NCBI GenBank assembly: GCA_024331085.1
Contig: JANDJG010000006.1
Span: 1 to 51,834, forward strand
Origin: Nitrospira sp.
Lineage (GTDB): Bacteria > Nitrospirota > Nitrospiria > Nitrospirales > Nitrospiraceae
DNA: 51,834 bases
Direction of reading: 5' to 3'
Shown: piece after piece, positions 15,247 to 24,290 of the stretch
Layout: every line of letters begins with the position of its first letter
Numbering within the stretch: position 1 is the first letter of the stretch
Notes under the pieces: model-generated
Told to the model about the DNA's origin: nothing
Databases searched by the model: none
What the model saw: only the letters and a program-made list of their open reading frames with translations
Position numbers and translations under genes: made by a program

Positions 15247-15837
15247 TCAGGACCTGTCGTTTAAGTCGGACAGCCATTCCTCTCGCAGGCTACCGGGAAC
15301 CGCGACCTCTTCTCGATAGCCGTTGTGATCGACCAGCAACGACACGGGCTTCCGCAGATCCGCAAACGTATCTTTCATGGAGGCGGTGGGGCGAAACCGG
15401 ACGAAATGGACGGCGCTGATTTTGGTCTCGTGACTGCGCCCCCCCTCGAAATCTCCGTAGCTCCGTTCGCCGCCCGCGGCGATCGCCACCTTCTCCCCGT
15501 GATCGAGCCCCATAAACCGATCCAGCCACATTTTCATCTCGGCCTGCTCGGTGATCTCGATCAACAACGTGGCGCTCAACTCGCCGGGAGCCGGCAGGAG
15601 CGCGTTGTACACATCCAGCTCTTCCTGCACCTTGTTCGGATCGGTAATCCGCTCGACGCGGAGCATCTCCTGAATCTGAAAGTGCAGCGTCTCCCGATTT
15701 TCAAAAATCAAGGTGACCAACGGGCCGACGGAAATCCGCCGACGGCGTTTCAGCTCGATGATCCTGGCCCGAAAGGCGTCCCGCTGCCGTTCGTAGTCCT
15801 CAATCGACAGGATATCGCTTGGCGCCAATGCCTTCAT
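15247..15837 (-). CDS. DUF3501 family protein
   Basis: 196 residues from ATG 15837; the longer ORF start at 16257 runs antisense through the Fe-S gene and is rejected. The family signature is visible: an initial MKALAPSDILSIEDYERQRD, IIELKRRRRISVGPLVTLIF, ENRETLHFQIQEMLRVERI and DVYNALLPAPGELSATLLIE. Function is unknown, but DUF3501 genes are found almost always with rubrerythrin and a CCG-domain Fe-S oxidoreductase, as here, so it is likely a partner in that peroxide- or redox-related electron chain. It begins 8 bp after the Fe-S gene, indicating one operon. Confidence 0.92.
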   Translation of the reverse strand: MKALAPSDILSIEDYERQRDAFRARIIELKRRRRISVGPLVTLIFENRETLHFQIQEMLRVERITDPNKVQEELDVYNALLPAPGELSATLLIEITEQAEMKMWLDRFMGLDHGEKVAIAAGGERSYGDFEGGRSHETKISAVHFVRFRPTASMKDTFADLRKPVSLLVDHNGYREEVAVPGSLREEWLSDLNDRS

Positions 15838-15845
15838 AAATCGCC

Positions 15846-17126
15846 CTACTGATCGGATGAAAGCCCGTAGGCGTCGCGAACGATCTGGATCGGGTGTTTG
15901 GTCACCCTGCCCCCGACATGCGCGGACGCCCCGGCTTGGTCCAATTGTAATCCGGCCAAGGGGCAATCGGAAGCGATCAGATCGGCCGGCGCCTGTTTGA
16001 TCGCGCGCACGGCCTTTGCCGCGATCTTCATCGAAAGGGGAAAGAACTCTTGCTTCGCCGACCAGAACCCGTCGTGGCCGGAACACTGTTCGACAAGATC
16101 GACCTGCGCGCCGGCCGTTTCCAGCAATTCTTTTGATTTGAAGCCGATGTTTTGATCTCTCAAATGGCAGGGCATCTGGTACGAGATGCGGCCGGGGCTC
16201 GTCACGAAATCGGTCGCCAACTGCCCGGTTTTTTTCATCATCATCAGGTACTCGCACACGTCGAACGTTCGCTCGGCGACCCGCTTGGTCTGCTCATCGG
16301 GGCTGAGCTCCGGATACTCGCGCTTGAGCATCAAACTGCAGCTCGCCGTCGGCACCACGACGTCGTATCCCTCGGCGACCAAGGGGTGGAGCCGGGCGAC
16401 GTTGGCACGGGCGGCTTCTTGAATCGCTTCCGTGTCTCCGTTTTCGAAATTCGGCATCCCGCAACAACGCTGTTCCGGCACCACGACGTGGACGCCGTTC
16501 TTCTCCAGCACTTGCACCGTCGCCTTGCCGATATCGGTCGCCTGATAATTGACAAGGCAGGAGGAGAACAGCGCGACTTTGCGGGCCGGCGCGCCGGTCG
16601 CTTGAGGCCGCGCGCGGCGCTGAAACCAGCGGGGAAACGTCTCGCGGGCGAAATGCAACACCTGCCGGTCACGATGGACTCCTACCACCGCTTCAATGAC
16701 CTTCCTGACCGATCGGCTCCGCAACAAGCCGTTGGTCACGGTGGCGGCGAGCCCGCCCAATTTCCCGAGCAGATCCGTCTTGGCCAGCAGGCGATCCCGC
16801 CATCGGACGCCGCGCTGCGCCGCCAGATGCTTTTTCCAGAGGACCATGAGATGCGGGAAGTCGATTGCGTAGTGATGGGGCGGCGTATAGGGGCAATGGT
16901 TGAAGCAGAGTTTGCAGTAGTAGCACTCGTCCACGACCCGCCGATGGTCGGCGTCTGTCAACTTGGCGACATCTCCTTCATATTCGTCGATCCGCCCAAG
17001 CAACGTGTTAAACGACGGACAGAGGTTGAAGCAACGGCGGCACCCGTCGCAGACTTCATAGATCCGCAGCGTTTCTTTGAGGAGTCGTGGCGAATCGACG
17101 GGATTGATAAGGCTGAGGCCCTTCAT
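15846..17126 (-). CDS. GlpC/HdrD-like Fe-S oxidoreductase (CCG domains)
   Basis: 426 residues from ATG 17126. Two 4Fe-4S ferredoxin motifs lie near the N-terminus (CDGCRRCFNLCP and CYYCKLCFNHCP). Two CCG (DUF3390/heterodisulfide-reductase-type) domains follow: LFSSCLVNYQ with EQRCCGMPNFENGD, then MPCHLRDQN with EQCSGHDGFW. In the second copy the CCG is replaced by CSG, common in this subfamily. The architecture matches the C subunit of anaerobic glycerol-3-phosphate dehydrogenase or HdrD. Context (rubrerythrin, DUF3501) points to passing electrons to rubrerythrin rather than glycerol metabolism. A longer start at 17282 is possible but would need unusual sequence. Confidence 0.92.
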   Translation of the reverse strand: MKGLSLINPVDSPRLLKETLRIYEVCDGCRRCFNLCPSFNTLLGRIDEYEGDVAKLTDADHRRVVDECYYCKLCFNHCPYTPPHHYAIDFPHLMVLWKKHLAAQRGVRWRDRLLAKTDLLGKLGGLAATVTNGLLRSRSVRKVIEAVVGVHRDRQVLHFARETFPRWFQRRARPQATGAPARKVALFSSCLVNYQATDIGKATVQVLEKNGVHVVVPEQRCCGMPNFENGDTEAIQEAARANVARLHPLVAEGYDVVVPTASCSLMLKREYPELSPDEQTKRVAERTFDVCEYLMMMKKTGQLATDFVTSPGRISYQMPCHLRDQNIGFKSKELLETAGAQVDLVEQCSGHDGFWSAKQEFFPLSMKIAAKAVRAIKQAPADLIASDCPLAGLQLDQAGASAHVGGRVTKHPIQIVRDAYGLSSDQ

Positions 17127-17206
17127 GGGGGGAGGTGCGCACGGACATTGTGCCGTCGGCTCGGCCTCGTAAGCGGCCGAGCCGACGGCTGACTCAACGC
17201 CCGGCG

Positions 17207-17629
17207 CTATTTCAGATTGTCCAGGCCCTTCTGAAACCGATTGGCATGCGAACGCTCGGCCTTCGCCAGCGTCTCGAACCACTCGGCCAACTCGGGGAAC
17301 CCTTCATCGCGCGCCGTCTTGGCCATTCCCGGATACATTTGGGTGTACTCATAGGTTTCGCCTTCGATCGCGCACTTGAGATTGGCCTCGGTATTGCCCA
17401 TCGGACTGCCGGTCGCGGGATCTCCCACTTCCTTCAAAAAGTCCAGATGACCGAAGGCGTGGCCGGTTTCCGCTTCCGAGGTATCGCGAAAGAGCCCGCC
17501 GACGTCCGGATACCCTTCAATGTCGGCGCGGCGCGCAAAATAGAGATACCGCCGGTTGGCCTGTGACTCGCCGGCAAAGGCATGTTTGAGATTCTCGTAA
17601 CTCTTTGTTCCTTTTAGGCTCTTGCTCAT
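17207..17629 (-). CDS. Rubrerythrin family protein (diiron domain only)
   Basis: 140-residue ferritin-like diiron protein, probably an H2O2 reductase. Iron ligands come in the expected spacing: E in [12 protein letters not shown], ExxH in [11 protein letters not shown] in AIEGETYEY and ExxH in [10 protein letters not shown]. The C-terminal rubredoxin domain with two CxxC motifs is absent, so electrons must come from another protein; the Fe-S oxidoreductase gene 80 bp downstream is the likely donor. GAGGAGGAGGA lies just before the ATG, a very strong ribosome site. First gene of the rubrerythrin / Fe-S / DUF3501 operon. Confidence 0.95.
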   Translation of the reverse strand: MSKSLKGTKSYENLKHAFAGESQANRRYLYFARRADIEGYPDVGGLFRDTSEAETGHAFGHLDFLKEVGDPATGSPMGNTEANLKCAIEGETYEYTQMYPGMAKTARDEGFPELAEWFETLAKAERSHANRFQKGLDNLK

Positions 17630-17724
17630 ATCCTCCTCCTCCTCTCGGCTTGAATGTCGTCAAGCTTCACCGCTGAATTCTTTTCCTCTCGTGCTGAAGA
17701 ACCGACTTCCGATAGGCGGTAGGT

Positions 17725-17754
17725 AAGATAGCTCAGCGATCGCGGGCGGTTCAA
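17725..17754 (-). promoter_or_regulatory. Promoter of the rubrerythrin operon
   Basis: On the minus strand TTGAAC (17754-17749), an 18-bp spacer and TATCTT (17730-17725). The predicted leader is about 90 nt. No FNR-like or PerR-like palindrome was noticed next to it. Confidence 0.5.
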
Positions 17755-17839
17755 GGGCTTTTCTTGCGCCCGTATGATAGACTCCGCCGTCGTTGAGTCA
17801 ACCGCGGCTCTCAGCGCCCCTTGCCGAACCGCACACGGA

Positions 17840-18418
17840 ATGACAAACGAACGCTATACTCTTCGGACCCAATCCCTGCTTCTTTGGCTCGTCGTTTTAT
17901 GCCCGCTCCTTTCCGGAGGCTGCGTCCACCGCATCCACGTCAATCCCGTCCCCACCGCCTCGGCGGCGGCTTCAATTCAAAAGTCCTTGCGCGTCACCGT
18001 CCGTTCTTTGGCTCTTGAAGGCGCGGACCATCGACCGGGCATCACCTTGCTCGAATGGTCGCGCGATGATGTGCATCGGGCGATCGTGCGCTACGCGGAA
18101 CAACGGAAGACCTTCGCCTCGATCGTGAACGACCGGCCCGACCTCACGTTGCAGGTGAGGACCAAGCTGACCCTGACCTCCCGGCAGGGACGTTATCACT
18201 ATCACGTCCGCGTACAAGCGGAGATGAGCGAGACAAGCCGGCCGATTAAAACCTACATCGCCGAAGGCTCCGCGCCCGGCTCGATCGCTCGGTGGGTCAC
18301 CGCGTCGGACCGCGACCCCGTCGAATCGGCGCTCAAACTGGCCTTGGACGATTTGTTCTCTCAGATTGAAGCGGACCGATCGGTCTACACGGACGAGGGG
18401 GGCACATCGGTCCCTTAA
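17840..18418 (+). CDS. Predicted lipoprotein of unknown function
   Basis: 192 residues from ATG 17840. The N-terminus is a lipoprotein signal: LLLWLVVLCPLLSGGC with a good lipobox (LSGGC), so Cys becomes the lipidated residue 1. The mature part (SLRVTVRSLALEGADH, DLTLQVRTKLTLTSRQGRYH, PVESALKLALDDLFSQIEAD) is mixed alpha/beta and gives no family I recognise; a periplasmic, membrane-attached role is likely. The ORF-track start (17774) is longer and would place the hydrophobic segment too deep. It diverges from rubrerythrin and faces the MarR gene tail to tail. Confidence 0.75.
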   Translation: MTNERYTLRTQSLLLWLVVLCPLLSGGCVHRIHVNPVPTASAAASIQKSLRVTVRSLALEGADHRPGITLLEWSRDDVHRAIVRYAEQRKTFASIVNDRPDLTLQVRTKLTLTSRQGRYHYHVRVQAEMSETSRPIKTYIAEGSAPGSIARWVTASDRDPVESALKLALDDLFSQIEADRSVYTDEGGTSVP

Positions 18419-18477
18419 CCGGCCCGGCGAAGCATCTCGCGTGATTCGAGATTCAGTCCGTCATGAGACCGTAAACG

Positions 18478-19110
18478 TCAGGCTCCCTTCGCGCGGACGG
18501 TTTGCAGGGGGATGTATTCGGGGCAATCGAGACGGAGGGCTTGATCGCCGAACGGCGCATCGAAAAAGCGGCAGTGGTGCGGCTGATCGGCTCCCTCGTG
18601 CTCGTTCGGCCGGAAGTGGGCGCACGAGACGCACATGCGGACGACGGGGATTTCCCCTCGTTGTTGAAGAACCTGAATGAGCTTCACCAACGCCGTCAAC
18701 AGGCCGACCTGCTCCTGGGGAGAAAGTTGTTCGGTCGCCGCCGCCAGCACTTCAGGCCACGCGCTCTCCGTCTTTCCCGCCTTCGCTCCCTTGGCGGTCA
18801 GATGAACCTTGACGATGCGCTGATCCGCCTCGTCCTGGCGACGACGCACCAATCCCTTTTCGGCAAGCGTCCTGATGACCTCGGAAGCGGTCGGAAGCTT
18901 CACCGCCAATTCCCGCGCGATCGTCGAGACGGTCGCCGCCCGGTCATGACAGGACCGCAGATAAGTCAGCACTTGCATTTGCAAGGGGCCGACCCCTTTT
19001 CGCCCCTGCCTCCTCCACGTTCGGCTCTTCATCGCCAACCCGATTTTCGACAATCCCGTCACCAACCGATCCGGAAGAGGGTCTTGATTCATCTTCGCCG
19101 ACAGGGCCAT
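18478..19110 (-). CDS. MarR-family regulator with Cys-rich C-terminal extension
   Basis: 210 residues. The winged helix covers about residues 35-145: VGPLQMQVLTYLRS, VSTIARELAVKLPTASEVIR, TLAEKGLVRRRQDEADQRIV and KVHLTAKGAKA, standard MarR features. The C-terminal 50 residues carry CX2CX16CX15C (RMCVSCAHF, HHCRFFDAPF, RLDCPEY), unusual for MarR and suggesting a zinc or Fe-S sensor site. GAGG lies 6 nt before the ATG. No adjacent target gene is obvious. The 280-bp gap between this start and the USP stop at 19391 has direct repeats (TTGAGTATTGAGTA near 19120, TGAATCGT twice) that could be its operator, and no gene I can support. Confidence 0.88.
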   Translation of the reverse strand: MALSAKMNQDPLPDRLVTGLSKIGLAMKSRTWRRQGRKGVGPLQMQVLTYLRSCHDRAATVSTIARELAVKLPTASEVIRTLAEKGLVRRRQDEADQRIVKVHLTAKGAKAGKTESAWPEVLAAATEQLSPQEQVGLLTALVKLIQVLQQRGEIPVVRMCVSCAHFRPNEHEGADQPHHCRFFDAPFGDQALRLDCPEYIPLQTVRAKGA

Positions 19111-19390
19111 ACGCCGCCTCTTGAGTATTGAGTATGAATCGTTGTGTTGAATCGCCTGACGCCAAGCGGGCAGTTTATGGCGTGCGGCTCGAACCCGTCA
19201 AGCCTTGATGCGATTCGCATCTTCGGCAGGCTGGCGCAGAGGAAGAGGGCGGAAGTGCTTCACCGCTTTTCCACCATGAGGGATTTCCTCTCTCGTCACG
19301 ACGAGGGCTTTATCGACATTCCCTTGTCAACATACACTTGGCGACGTCTCGCCGATCGGGCGCGCCGCGCGTGCCGCCCCACAAGGCCGA

Positions 19391-20248
19391 TCATCGGACG
19401 ACAAGGACCGAACACGAGGCATGTTGCACGACCCGAGTCGAAACGCTGCCGAGCAACGCGCGGCCGATCGCGCCGAGCCCCTTGGCGCCGGTCACGATCA
19501 AATCGGCCTTCCAGCGTTTTGCCTGCGTGAGAATCTCGCTGGCCGGCTTCCCCAATCGCATCGCTTCCTCCACCTGAAACCCGGCCTTCGCCACCTTCTC
19601 CTCATACCGCTGTGCCAACAACTTGCCGGCCTCGCGCAGCTCCGGATACTTGAGAAACGGCATCACGTGGGTGACGATCACCGCCACCGGTTCCTGCTCG
19701 GGACCGTCGGGCGTGGGGTTGAGGTGCCGCAGCAAAAACTTCACCGCCTTCTCCGACGCCGACGATCCGTCGACGGCCAGTAAAATCCGCCGCACGGGGC
19801 GGGGCGCTTCCTTCACGACCAAGACGGAACAGGGCGCGTGATGGATCGCGTGATTCGACACGCTGCCGAGCATGAAGCGATCCAGCGCGTCGAGCCCCCG
19901 CGAGCCGATGGACAGCAACTGCACGCCGCGTCCGGCCTGTTTCATGATCGTCTCCGCCACGGCGCCGCGATCCACGATCACGGTTCCTTTGAGCCCCGAC
20001 TCCTTGAGCCAAGCCTCCGCCTCCTGCTTCGTGCCTCGGGCATGCTCCTCCAGCCGTTTCACTTCGGCCTGAATGTATCGCTCCGTTCCCACAATGACGG
20101 GCTGCACCATGAAGGGCGCGCGCAACCCCGCGACGTCGACGACGTGCAGCACTCGAATCGTCGGCTTGACGGCAAACGGAATCTGCGCCGACCACTCGAG
20201 CGCCCATCGACCGAACTTCGACCCATCCGTCGCCGCCAAAATTTTCAT
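19391..20248 (-). CDS. Tandem universal stress protein (two UspA domains)
   Basis: 285 residues from ATG 20248, which follows AAAGGATAAAGG. Domain 1 begins MKILAATDGSKFGRWALEWS and ends GSRGLDALDRFMLGSVSNHA / APCSVLVVK. Domain 2 begins RRILLAVDGSSASEKAVKFL and ends VTGAKGLGAIGRALLGSVST / ASCSVLVVR. The G-2x-G-9x-G(S/T) ATP-binding pattern is present in both. USPs modulate survival under energy limitation, hypoxia or oxidative stress. It follows the PFK gene by 29 bp, so the two are cotranscribed. Last gene of a seven-gene run that may start at the sigma-54-like site near 25300. Confidence 0.93.
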   Translation of the reverse strand: MKILAATDGSKFGRWALEWSAQIPFAVKPTIRVLHVVDVAGLRAPFMVQPVIVGTERYIQAEVKRLEEHARGTKQEAEAWLKESGLKGTVIVDRGAVAETIMKQAGRGVQLLSIGSRGLDALDRFMLGSVSNHAIHHAPCSVLVVKEAPRPVRRILLAVDGSSASEKAVKFLLRHLNPTPDGPEQEPVAVIVTHVMPFLKYPELREAGKLLAQRYEEKVAKAGFQVEEAMRLGKPASEILTQAKRWKADLIVTGAKGLGAIGRALLGSVSTRVVQHASCSVLVVR

Positions 20249-20277
20249 GCCTTTATCCTTTCTGCATCCCTTGTCGT

Positions 20278-21525
20278 TCAAACCGTCCAGGCGAACCGAT
20301 CCTTGAACGTATCGACGGACAGACCGGTGATGGCCGCATAGCGGCCAAGCGTCTGCGGATTATCCAGATCATCCGCCTTCAGTCGAATCATATATTGCCG
20401 GGCGATCCGGTACGACGGCGAGTCGATATCGACCATTCGGACCTTGGTCCGTCCCGTGGCGGCATCGACCATGTCCTTGAACGGAATCGGCACGAACCGG
20501 CCGTTTTGAATTGATACCATCGCCGACGTGCCGCCGTCGAGCAGATATTGCGCCGCGCAATAGCCGAGATCGCGCGTATATTCGATGTCATAGGGAATCG
20601 GATCGGCGCATCGAAGCTCATAGCCCACGTTCTTCGCCACGAGCGTCAGAGACAGTCCCATCGCCTTGAGCTGCTTCGTCAGCTCCCGCCGTAACACATC
20701 CCCGATGTCCACCTCGCTCAACCGCAGATGGCCGTGTTCATCGCGCTCGACATAGTCCAGCCCTCCGAGATCACGGGGATCGAGGATCTCGATCACTCCC
20801 TCGGCCAATACGGCGACGCCGTCCGCCCGCCCCTGTTCCATTCGCTTCACCATGGCCCCCAGCAGAACATCGACGACTTTCCGCAAGCGAACCGGCCGTT
20901 CCCGAAACTCCTCCGGAATGATCGTCACGGTGGCCCCGGCCGCCTTCCCGATCCCCAAGGCCAGATGGCCCGCCTTGCGCCCCATCGTGACCACCAGGTA
21001 CCAGCGCGCGGTGGTGCGGGCGTCGACCATGAGGTTTTTGACGATTTCGACCCCGACATGACGGGCCGTCTGAAACCCGAAGGTGGGAATGCCGTAGGGG
21101 AGATCCAGATCATTGTCGATCGTCTTCGGCACGTGAACGACCTGAAGGCGGCCGACCGCCCGCTCCTCCACCTTCATGGCCGAATACGCCGTGTCATCTC
21201 CTCCGATCGTCACCAGCCGCGTGACGCCCAGTCCCGACAACGCGAACAGAACGTTGTCCAAGCGATCCGACGATTTTGTCGGATTCGCCCGCGACGTCCC
21301 CAGATAAGACCCTCCTTGAAAATGAATCCGGCTGACCTCCTCGATCGAAAGAGGCCTCACCTGTCCGGTGCTTCCCTCCATGAGCCACTTGAATCCGTCC
21401 AGAAAACCGATCACGTCGTCTCCACCGAGAATGCCGCGGATCGTCGCGGCGCTGATGACGCTGTTGATCCCGGGCGCCGGCCCCCCTCCGACCAGAATTC
21501 CCATCACGGTCCGCTTTGAAGCCAT
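20278..21525 (-). CDS. pfp: 6-phosphofructokinase, pyrophosphate-dependent type
   Basis: 415 residues; ATG 21525 is preferred because GGAGG lies 7 nt upstream (GTG 21531 and ATG 21528 are alternatives). Phosphofructokinase motifs: GGGPAPGINSVI near residue 13, IGGDDTAYSA (108-111) and PKTIDNDLDLPYG (133-139). In this superfamily GGDD in place of GGDG, together with PKTIDND in place of PGTIDND, indicates PPi as phosphoryl donor. Such an enzyme saves ATP and is reversible, fitting glycolysis or gluconeogenesis under energy stress. Neighbours are USPs, which supports that role. Donor specificity is inferred from residues only. Confidence 0.92.
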   Translation of the reverse strand: MASKRTVMGILVGGGPAPGINSVISAATIRGILGGDDVIGFLDGFKWLMEGSTGQVRPLSIEEVSRIHFQGGSYLGTSRANPTKSSDRLDNVLFALSGLGVTRLVTIGGDDTAYSAMKVEERAVGRLQVVHVPKTIDNDLDLPYGIPTFGFQTARHVGVEIVKNLMVDARTTARWYLVVTMGRKAGHLALGIGKAAGATVTIIPEEFRERPVRLRKVVDVLLGAMVKRMEQGRADGVAVLAEGVIEILDPRDLGGLDYVERDEHGHLRLSEVDIGDVLRRELTKQLKAMGLSLTLVAKNVGYELRCADPIPYDIEYTRDLGYCAAQYLLDGGTSAMVSIQNGRFVPIPFKDMVDAATGRTKVRMVDIDSPSYRIARQYMIRLKADDLDNPQTLGRYAAITGLSVDTFKDRFAWTV

Positions 21526-21650
21526 CATCACCCTCCTTCCATCCCGCGTCCGCCCGACTCTCTCCCAGCCCCTCTCATGGGGATCCGCGACACGATCGCG
21601 TCGTTCAATGAAAGACTCTCGACATCGGCCCCGATCGGTGATCGGCCAGG

Positions 21651-23036
21651 CTACTCGGCAGGCGCCTCATCCAAACCGACGTGGGCTCGAAGACGATTGT
21701 ACTCGAAAGCGGGCAGGCCCGTTCGCCGACGGCCCGGATCGTGCGCGGCCATTTCATCGATCAGGGCGCCGACCGTTTTGCGCATCAACGGGCTCTCGGC
21801 GGCGTGGCGAGGCGTTCGGCCGCCGAGCGCAACGTGCGGCTGATCCGCCCATTCCAAATAGGCCTTCTCCAAAAACCGAGCCAGCAGGGCGCGATCTTCT
21901 TCCGGCGTCACCACCACGGCCGGCGGATCACCGGTCGTCAGGTCGGCCACCGACAGTTTTCGCGCCGGCGGCTCAACCGTCTCGCCGCGAAAGTGCAGGG
22001 AAAAGCCCAAGGCGGCCGCCAGTTCATGTTTGATCCGATCAAGCCGCTCAGGGCCGTCGCATTCCACGATCAACTGGCTGGACGTCAACGTCAGCCTCGC
22101 CACGATCTCCATTCCGGCTCCGGTCTCGACTCGCTGAACCCACACGGAGGCCGGCGGCGGACCGGAACCGGCACTCTCGCCCGCCGATCGACGGGAGGAT
22201 TGTTCGGGCTCCAACTCTTTCATGGCCGACAATTGGTCGGCAAACACCCGACGATCATGGTGGTCGTAGAGAGCCACGGCGTAGAGATACGGTCGACCGT
22301 CCGAGCCACGATAGCGGATGTGGACGACGGCGTCCACCAGCGCGTCAAGACGCAACTGCGCGAACGCCCAGAGCAGCATATAGCCGTATCGTTTGGCGAA
22401 TTCCCTCCATTCTCCGAGCGTAAAGGACCCGGTCTCAATCTCCAGCTCACGGCGCCATTCGGCGACCGTCTCGATCAACGCCGCGGCATCTTCAGGAGAG
22501 AGAAGCAACCCGCATCCGCCCCATATGGCGTCGGATGATCCCTCACCCGGCTGGCTGATGACGCGGGTAAGGATTCCGGACCCGGGCGGCGCATTTTTGA
22601 TGAAATCCCCTCCGGGCAGATGAACCGTCGCTCCATCGCCGAGAGACCGCGCCGTCACACGCGCAGAGTCCGACGAGACCAACTCGAACACGTCCATGCG
22701 GGAATGTTTCAATGGATCGAGCCACGCCCGCTCCTCGTCGGGAACATGTTCGGTGACGACGTCTCGCAACTGTTCGATGAGGCTCAACTGTCCGTCTTCG
22801 GGGTAAAAATCGCAGATCATGAACAGACCGGCCAGCTCGGTCTCCTGCGCCAGGGGCATCATGACGCCGCTCATGCCTTCTCCGATGTACGGCTTGAGCG
22901 CCCGCGCCAACGCCAGTTCACGTTGAAGGGAAAAACCCGGCTTGAGCGACAGCGCGTCAAGCCGCGCCAGCACCGAGACCAAGGACGGAGGAAGCGGAAC
23001 AAAGAACCCCGCCGCCCGCTCACTCCCGAGCTTCAT
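21651..23036 (-). CDS. Hypothetical protein, 461 aa, possible DUF2384-like tail
   Basis: Cytosolic protein without signal peptide. The main body is not one I recognise: SLQRELALARALKPYIGEGM, DALVDAVVHIRYRGSDGRPY and a charged linker EPEQSSRRSAGESAGSG. A segment near residue 340 (RLTLTSSQLIVECDGPERLD) looks like the 'region of substrate for DUF' seen with zinc-finger or SEC-C-like proteins. The last 75 residues (FLEKAYLEWADQPHVALGGR, TPRHAAESPLMRKTVGALID) resemble the Xre/MbcA/ParS (DUF2384) antitoxin fold. The ATG overlaps the end of the DUF2934 gene by 17 bp and has GGAAG 6 nt upstream, so the genes are coupled. Confidence 0.75.
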   Translation of the reverse strand: MKLGSERAAGFFVPLPPSLVSVLARLDALSLKPGFSLQRELALARALKPYIGEGMSGVMMPLAQETELAGLFMICDFYPEDGQLSLIEQLRDVVTEHVPDEERAWLDPLKHSRMDVFELVSSDSARVTARSLGDGATVHLPGGDFIKNAPPGSGILTRVISQPGEGSSDAIWGGCGLLLSPEDAAALIETVAEWRRELEIETGSFTLGEWREFAKRYGYMLLWAFAQLRLDALVDAVVHIRYRGSDGRPYLYAVALYDHHDRRVFADQLSAMKELEPEQSSRRSAGESAGSGPPPASVWVQRVETGAGMEIVARLTLTSSQLIVECDGPERLDRIKHELAAALGFSLHFRGETVEPPARKLSVADLTTGDPPAVVVTPEEDRALLARFLEKAYLEWADQPHVALGGRTPRHAAESPLMRKTVGALIDEMAAHDPGRRRTGLPAFEYNRLRAHVGLDEAPAE

Positions 23037-23250
23037 GGATTTCTTCCATCACGATGGCTTCCGCGTCGAACCAATCGCGGAGGTCATTGCCATCCTGGCG
23101 CCCCCGCTGCTCCCATAATTCGTAAGCCTTTTTCGCGATTCGCTCCCACATCCCGTCCGGCAATTCGATCGGCTTATTCGAAACGGCGGCGGCAACGGCT
23201 GCCGATGACCGCCCTTTCGAAGGACCGGTTTTCTTTGTCTTCGCCCGCAT
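23020..23250 (-). CDS. DUF2934 family protein
   Basis: 76 residues from ATG 23250 (CAGGAG 7 nt upstream); the ORF-track start at 23277 adds nine atypical residues. A basic, low-complexity N-terminal part (MRAKTKKTGPSKGRSSAAVA) leads to the DUF2934 core: RIAKKAYELWEQRGRQDGND followed by LRDWFDAEAIVMEEI. DUF2934 proteins are small, function unknown, and often encoded in stress-gene clusters. It is the fourth gene of the USP-cupredoxin-USP run, 27 bp after the USP and overlapping the next gene. Confidence 0.88.
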   Translation of the reverse strand: MRAKTKKTGPSKGRSSAAVAAAVSNKPIELPDGMWERIAKKAYELWEQRGRQDGNDLRDWFDAEAIVMEEIHEARE

Positions 23251-23277
23251 GACACACTCCTGGGTTTCGGTTGACAA

Positions 23278-24225
23278 TCACTGATCGGCAGGCAAGGCCG
23301 ACAGCACACGACGTTGGCTCGGTCGAAATTTTGGGCTGCGCACCATCAGAACGGGGCGGGGGGCCTTCCGCAGCACGGATTCGGCCACGCTGCCGTACAA
23401 GACATGCGACAGGCCCCGCCGCCCGTGCGTCCCCATGACGATCAGATCGATCGGCAGGGTCCGCGCCGCCTCAAGAATCGAATCGTTAGGAAGCCCTCCC
23501 CGTATCAAGCATTCACAGGGTACCCCCGCGGCATTCACCGCGCCGGCGATCTCGGCAAGCCGCTTCTCGACCGCTTCCCGGCGCCGTCTCGCGTCCGAGT
23601 GGACCAGCGTAAAATCCAGTCCGTACGAAACCGGCTCCAAAACATGGAGCACCGTGACGGACGCGCGCCCCCGCCTGGCCGCCTCAATCCCATATTCCAG
23701 CGCGTCAAGCGAGCAATCGGAAAAATCCACCGGAATCAGCAGTTTCTTGAGCGCAGGCCGAGCTTGCCGCTCACCGGCCCGTTCGGTTTCCGACCGCTCG
23801 GCCCGAACGGCCAACACCGGGCATGGCGACGTCCGAATCACGCGCTCGGCCGTACTGCCCAGCAAGACGTGTTCAAGCCCGCTCTTTCCCGCCGTGCCGA
23901 CCACGATGAGATCCACCTTCTCCGCCTCAGCCGCGGCCACGATTTCCTTGCTGGGGATGCCTCTGGCAAGACGCGACCGAACGACGATTCCCCGCTCCTC
24001 AACGCGCCCCTTGGCGGCGTCCAAATCCTGTGTAGCCTGTTTCATCAACTCGTTCAAGTACAATTGGTTCACGGGGTAGTCCGGGTTCAACCCCGGATCG
24101 AATTCCAAGACGGTCATGATCGTCAGCTCGGCTCCCCACGTTTCGGCCAGCGAACAGGCATACGCCTCCGCTCGCTCCGCGTGAGCCGAAAAGTCCGTCG
24201 CCAGCAGAATGTGTTCGACGTTCAT
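23278..24225 (-). CDS. Tandem universal stress protein
   Basis: 315 residues from ATG 24225. Domain 1 starts MNVEHILLATDFSAHAERAE and closes VVGTAGKSGLEHVLLGSTAE / SPCPVLAVR. Domain 2 starts KKLLIPVDFSDCSLDALEYG and closes VMGTHGRRGLSHVLYGSVAE / APRPVLMVR. Both halves have the G-2x-G-9x-G(S) nucleotide-binding signature. A charged linker (RSETERAGERQARP) joins the domains and a basic tail ends the protein. It begins 65 bp after the cupredoxin gene; the ORF-track start at 24351 would overlap that gene and is not used. Confidence 0.92.
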   Translation of the reverse strand: MNVEHILLATDFSAHAERAEAYACSLAETWGAELTIMTVLEFDPGLNPDYPVNQLYLNELMKQATQDLDAAKGRVEERGIVVRSRLARGIPSKEIVAAAEAEKVDLIVVGTAGKSGLEHVLLGSTAERVIRTSPCPVLAVRAERSETERAGERQARPALKKLLIPVDFSDCSLDALEYGIEAARRGRASVTVLHVLEPVSYGLDFTLVHSDARRRREAVEKRLAEIAGAVNAAGVPCECLIRGGLPNDSILEAARTLPIDLIVMGTHGRRGLSHVLYGSVAESVLRKAPRPVLMVRSPKFRPSQRRVLSALPADQ

Positions 24226-24290
24226 GGCCTGACTCTGTACCAGAACGATCCGAAGAGCCGCCTCTCCTTCATGATCCTGCCTCCCTTCAA

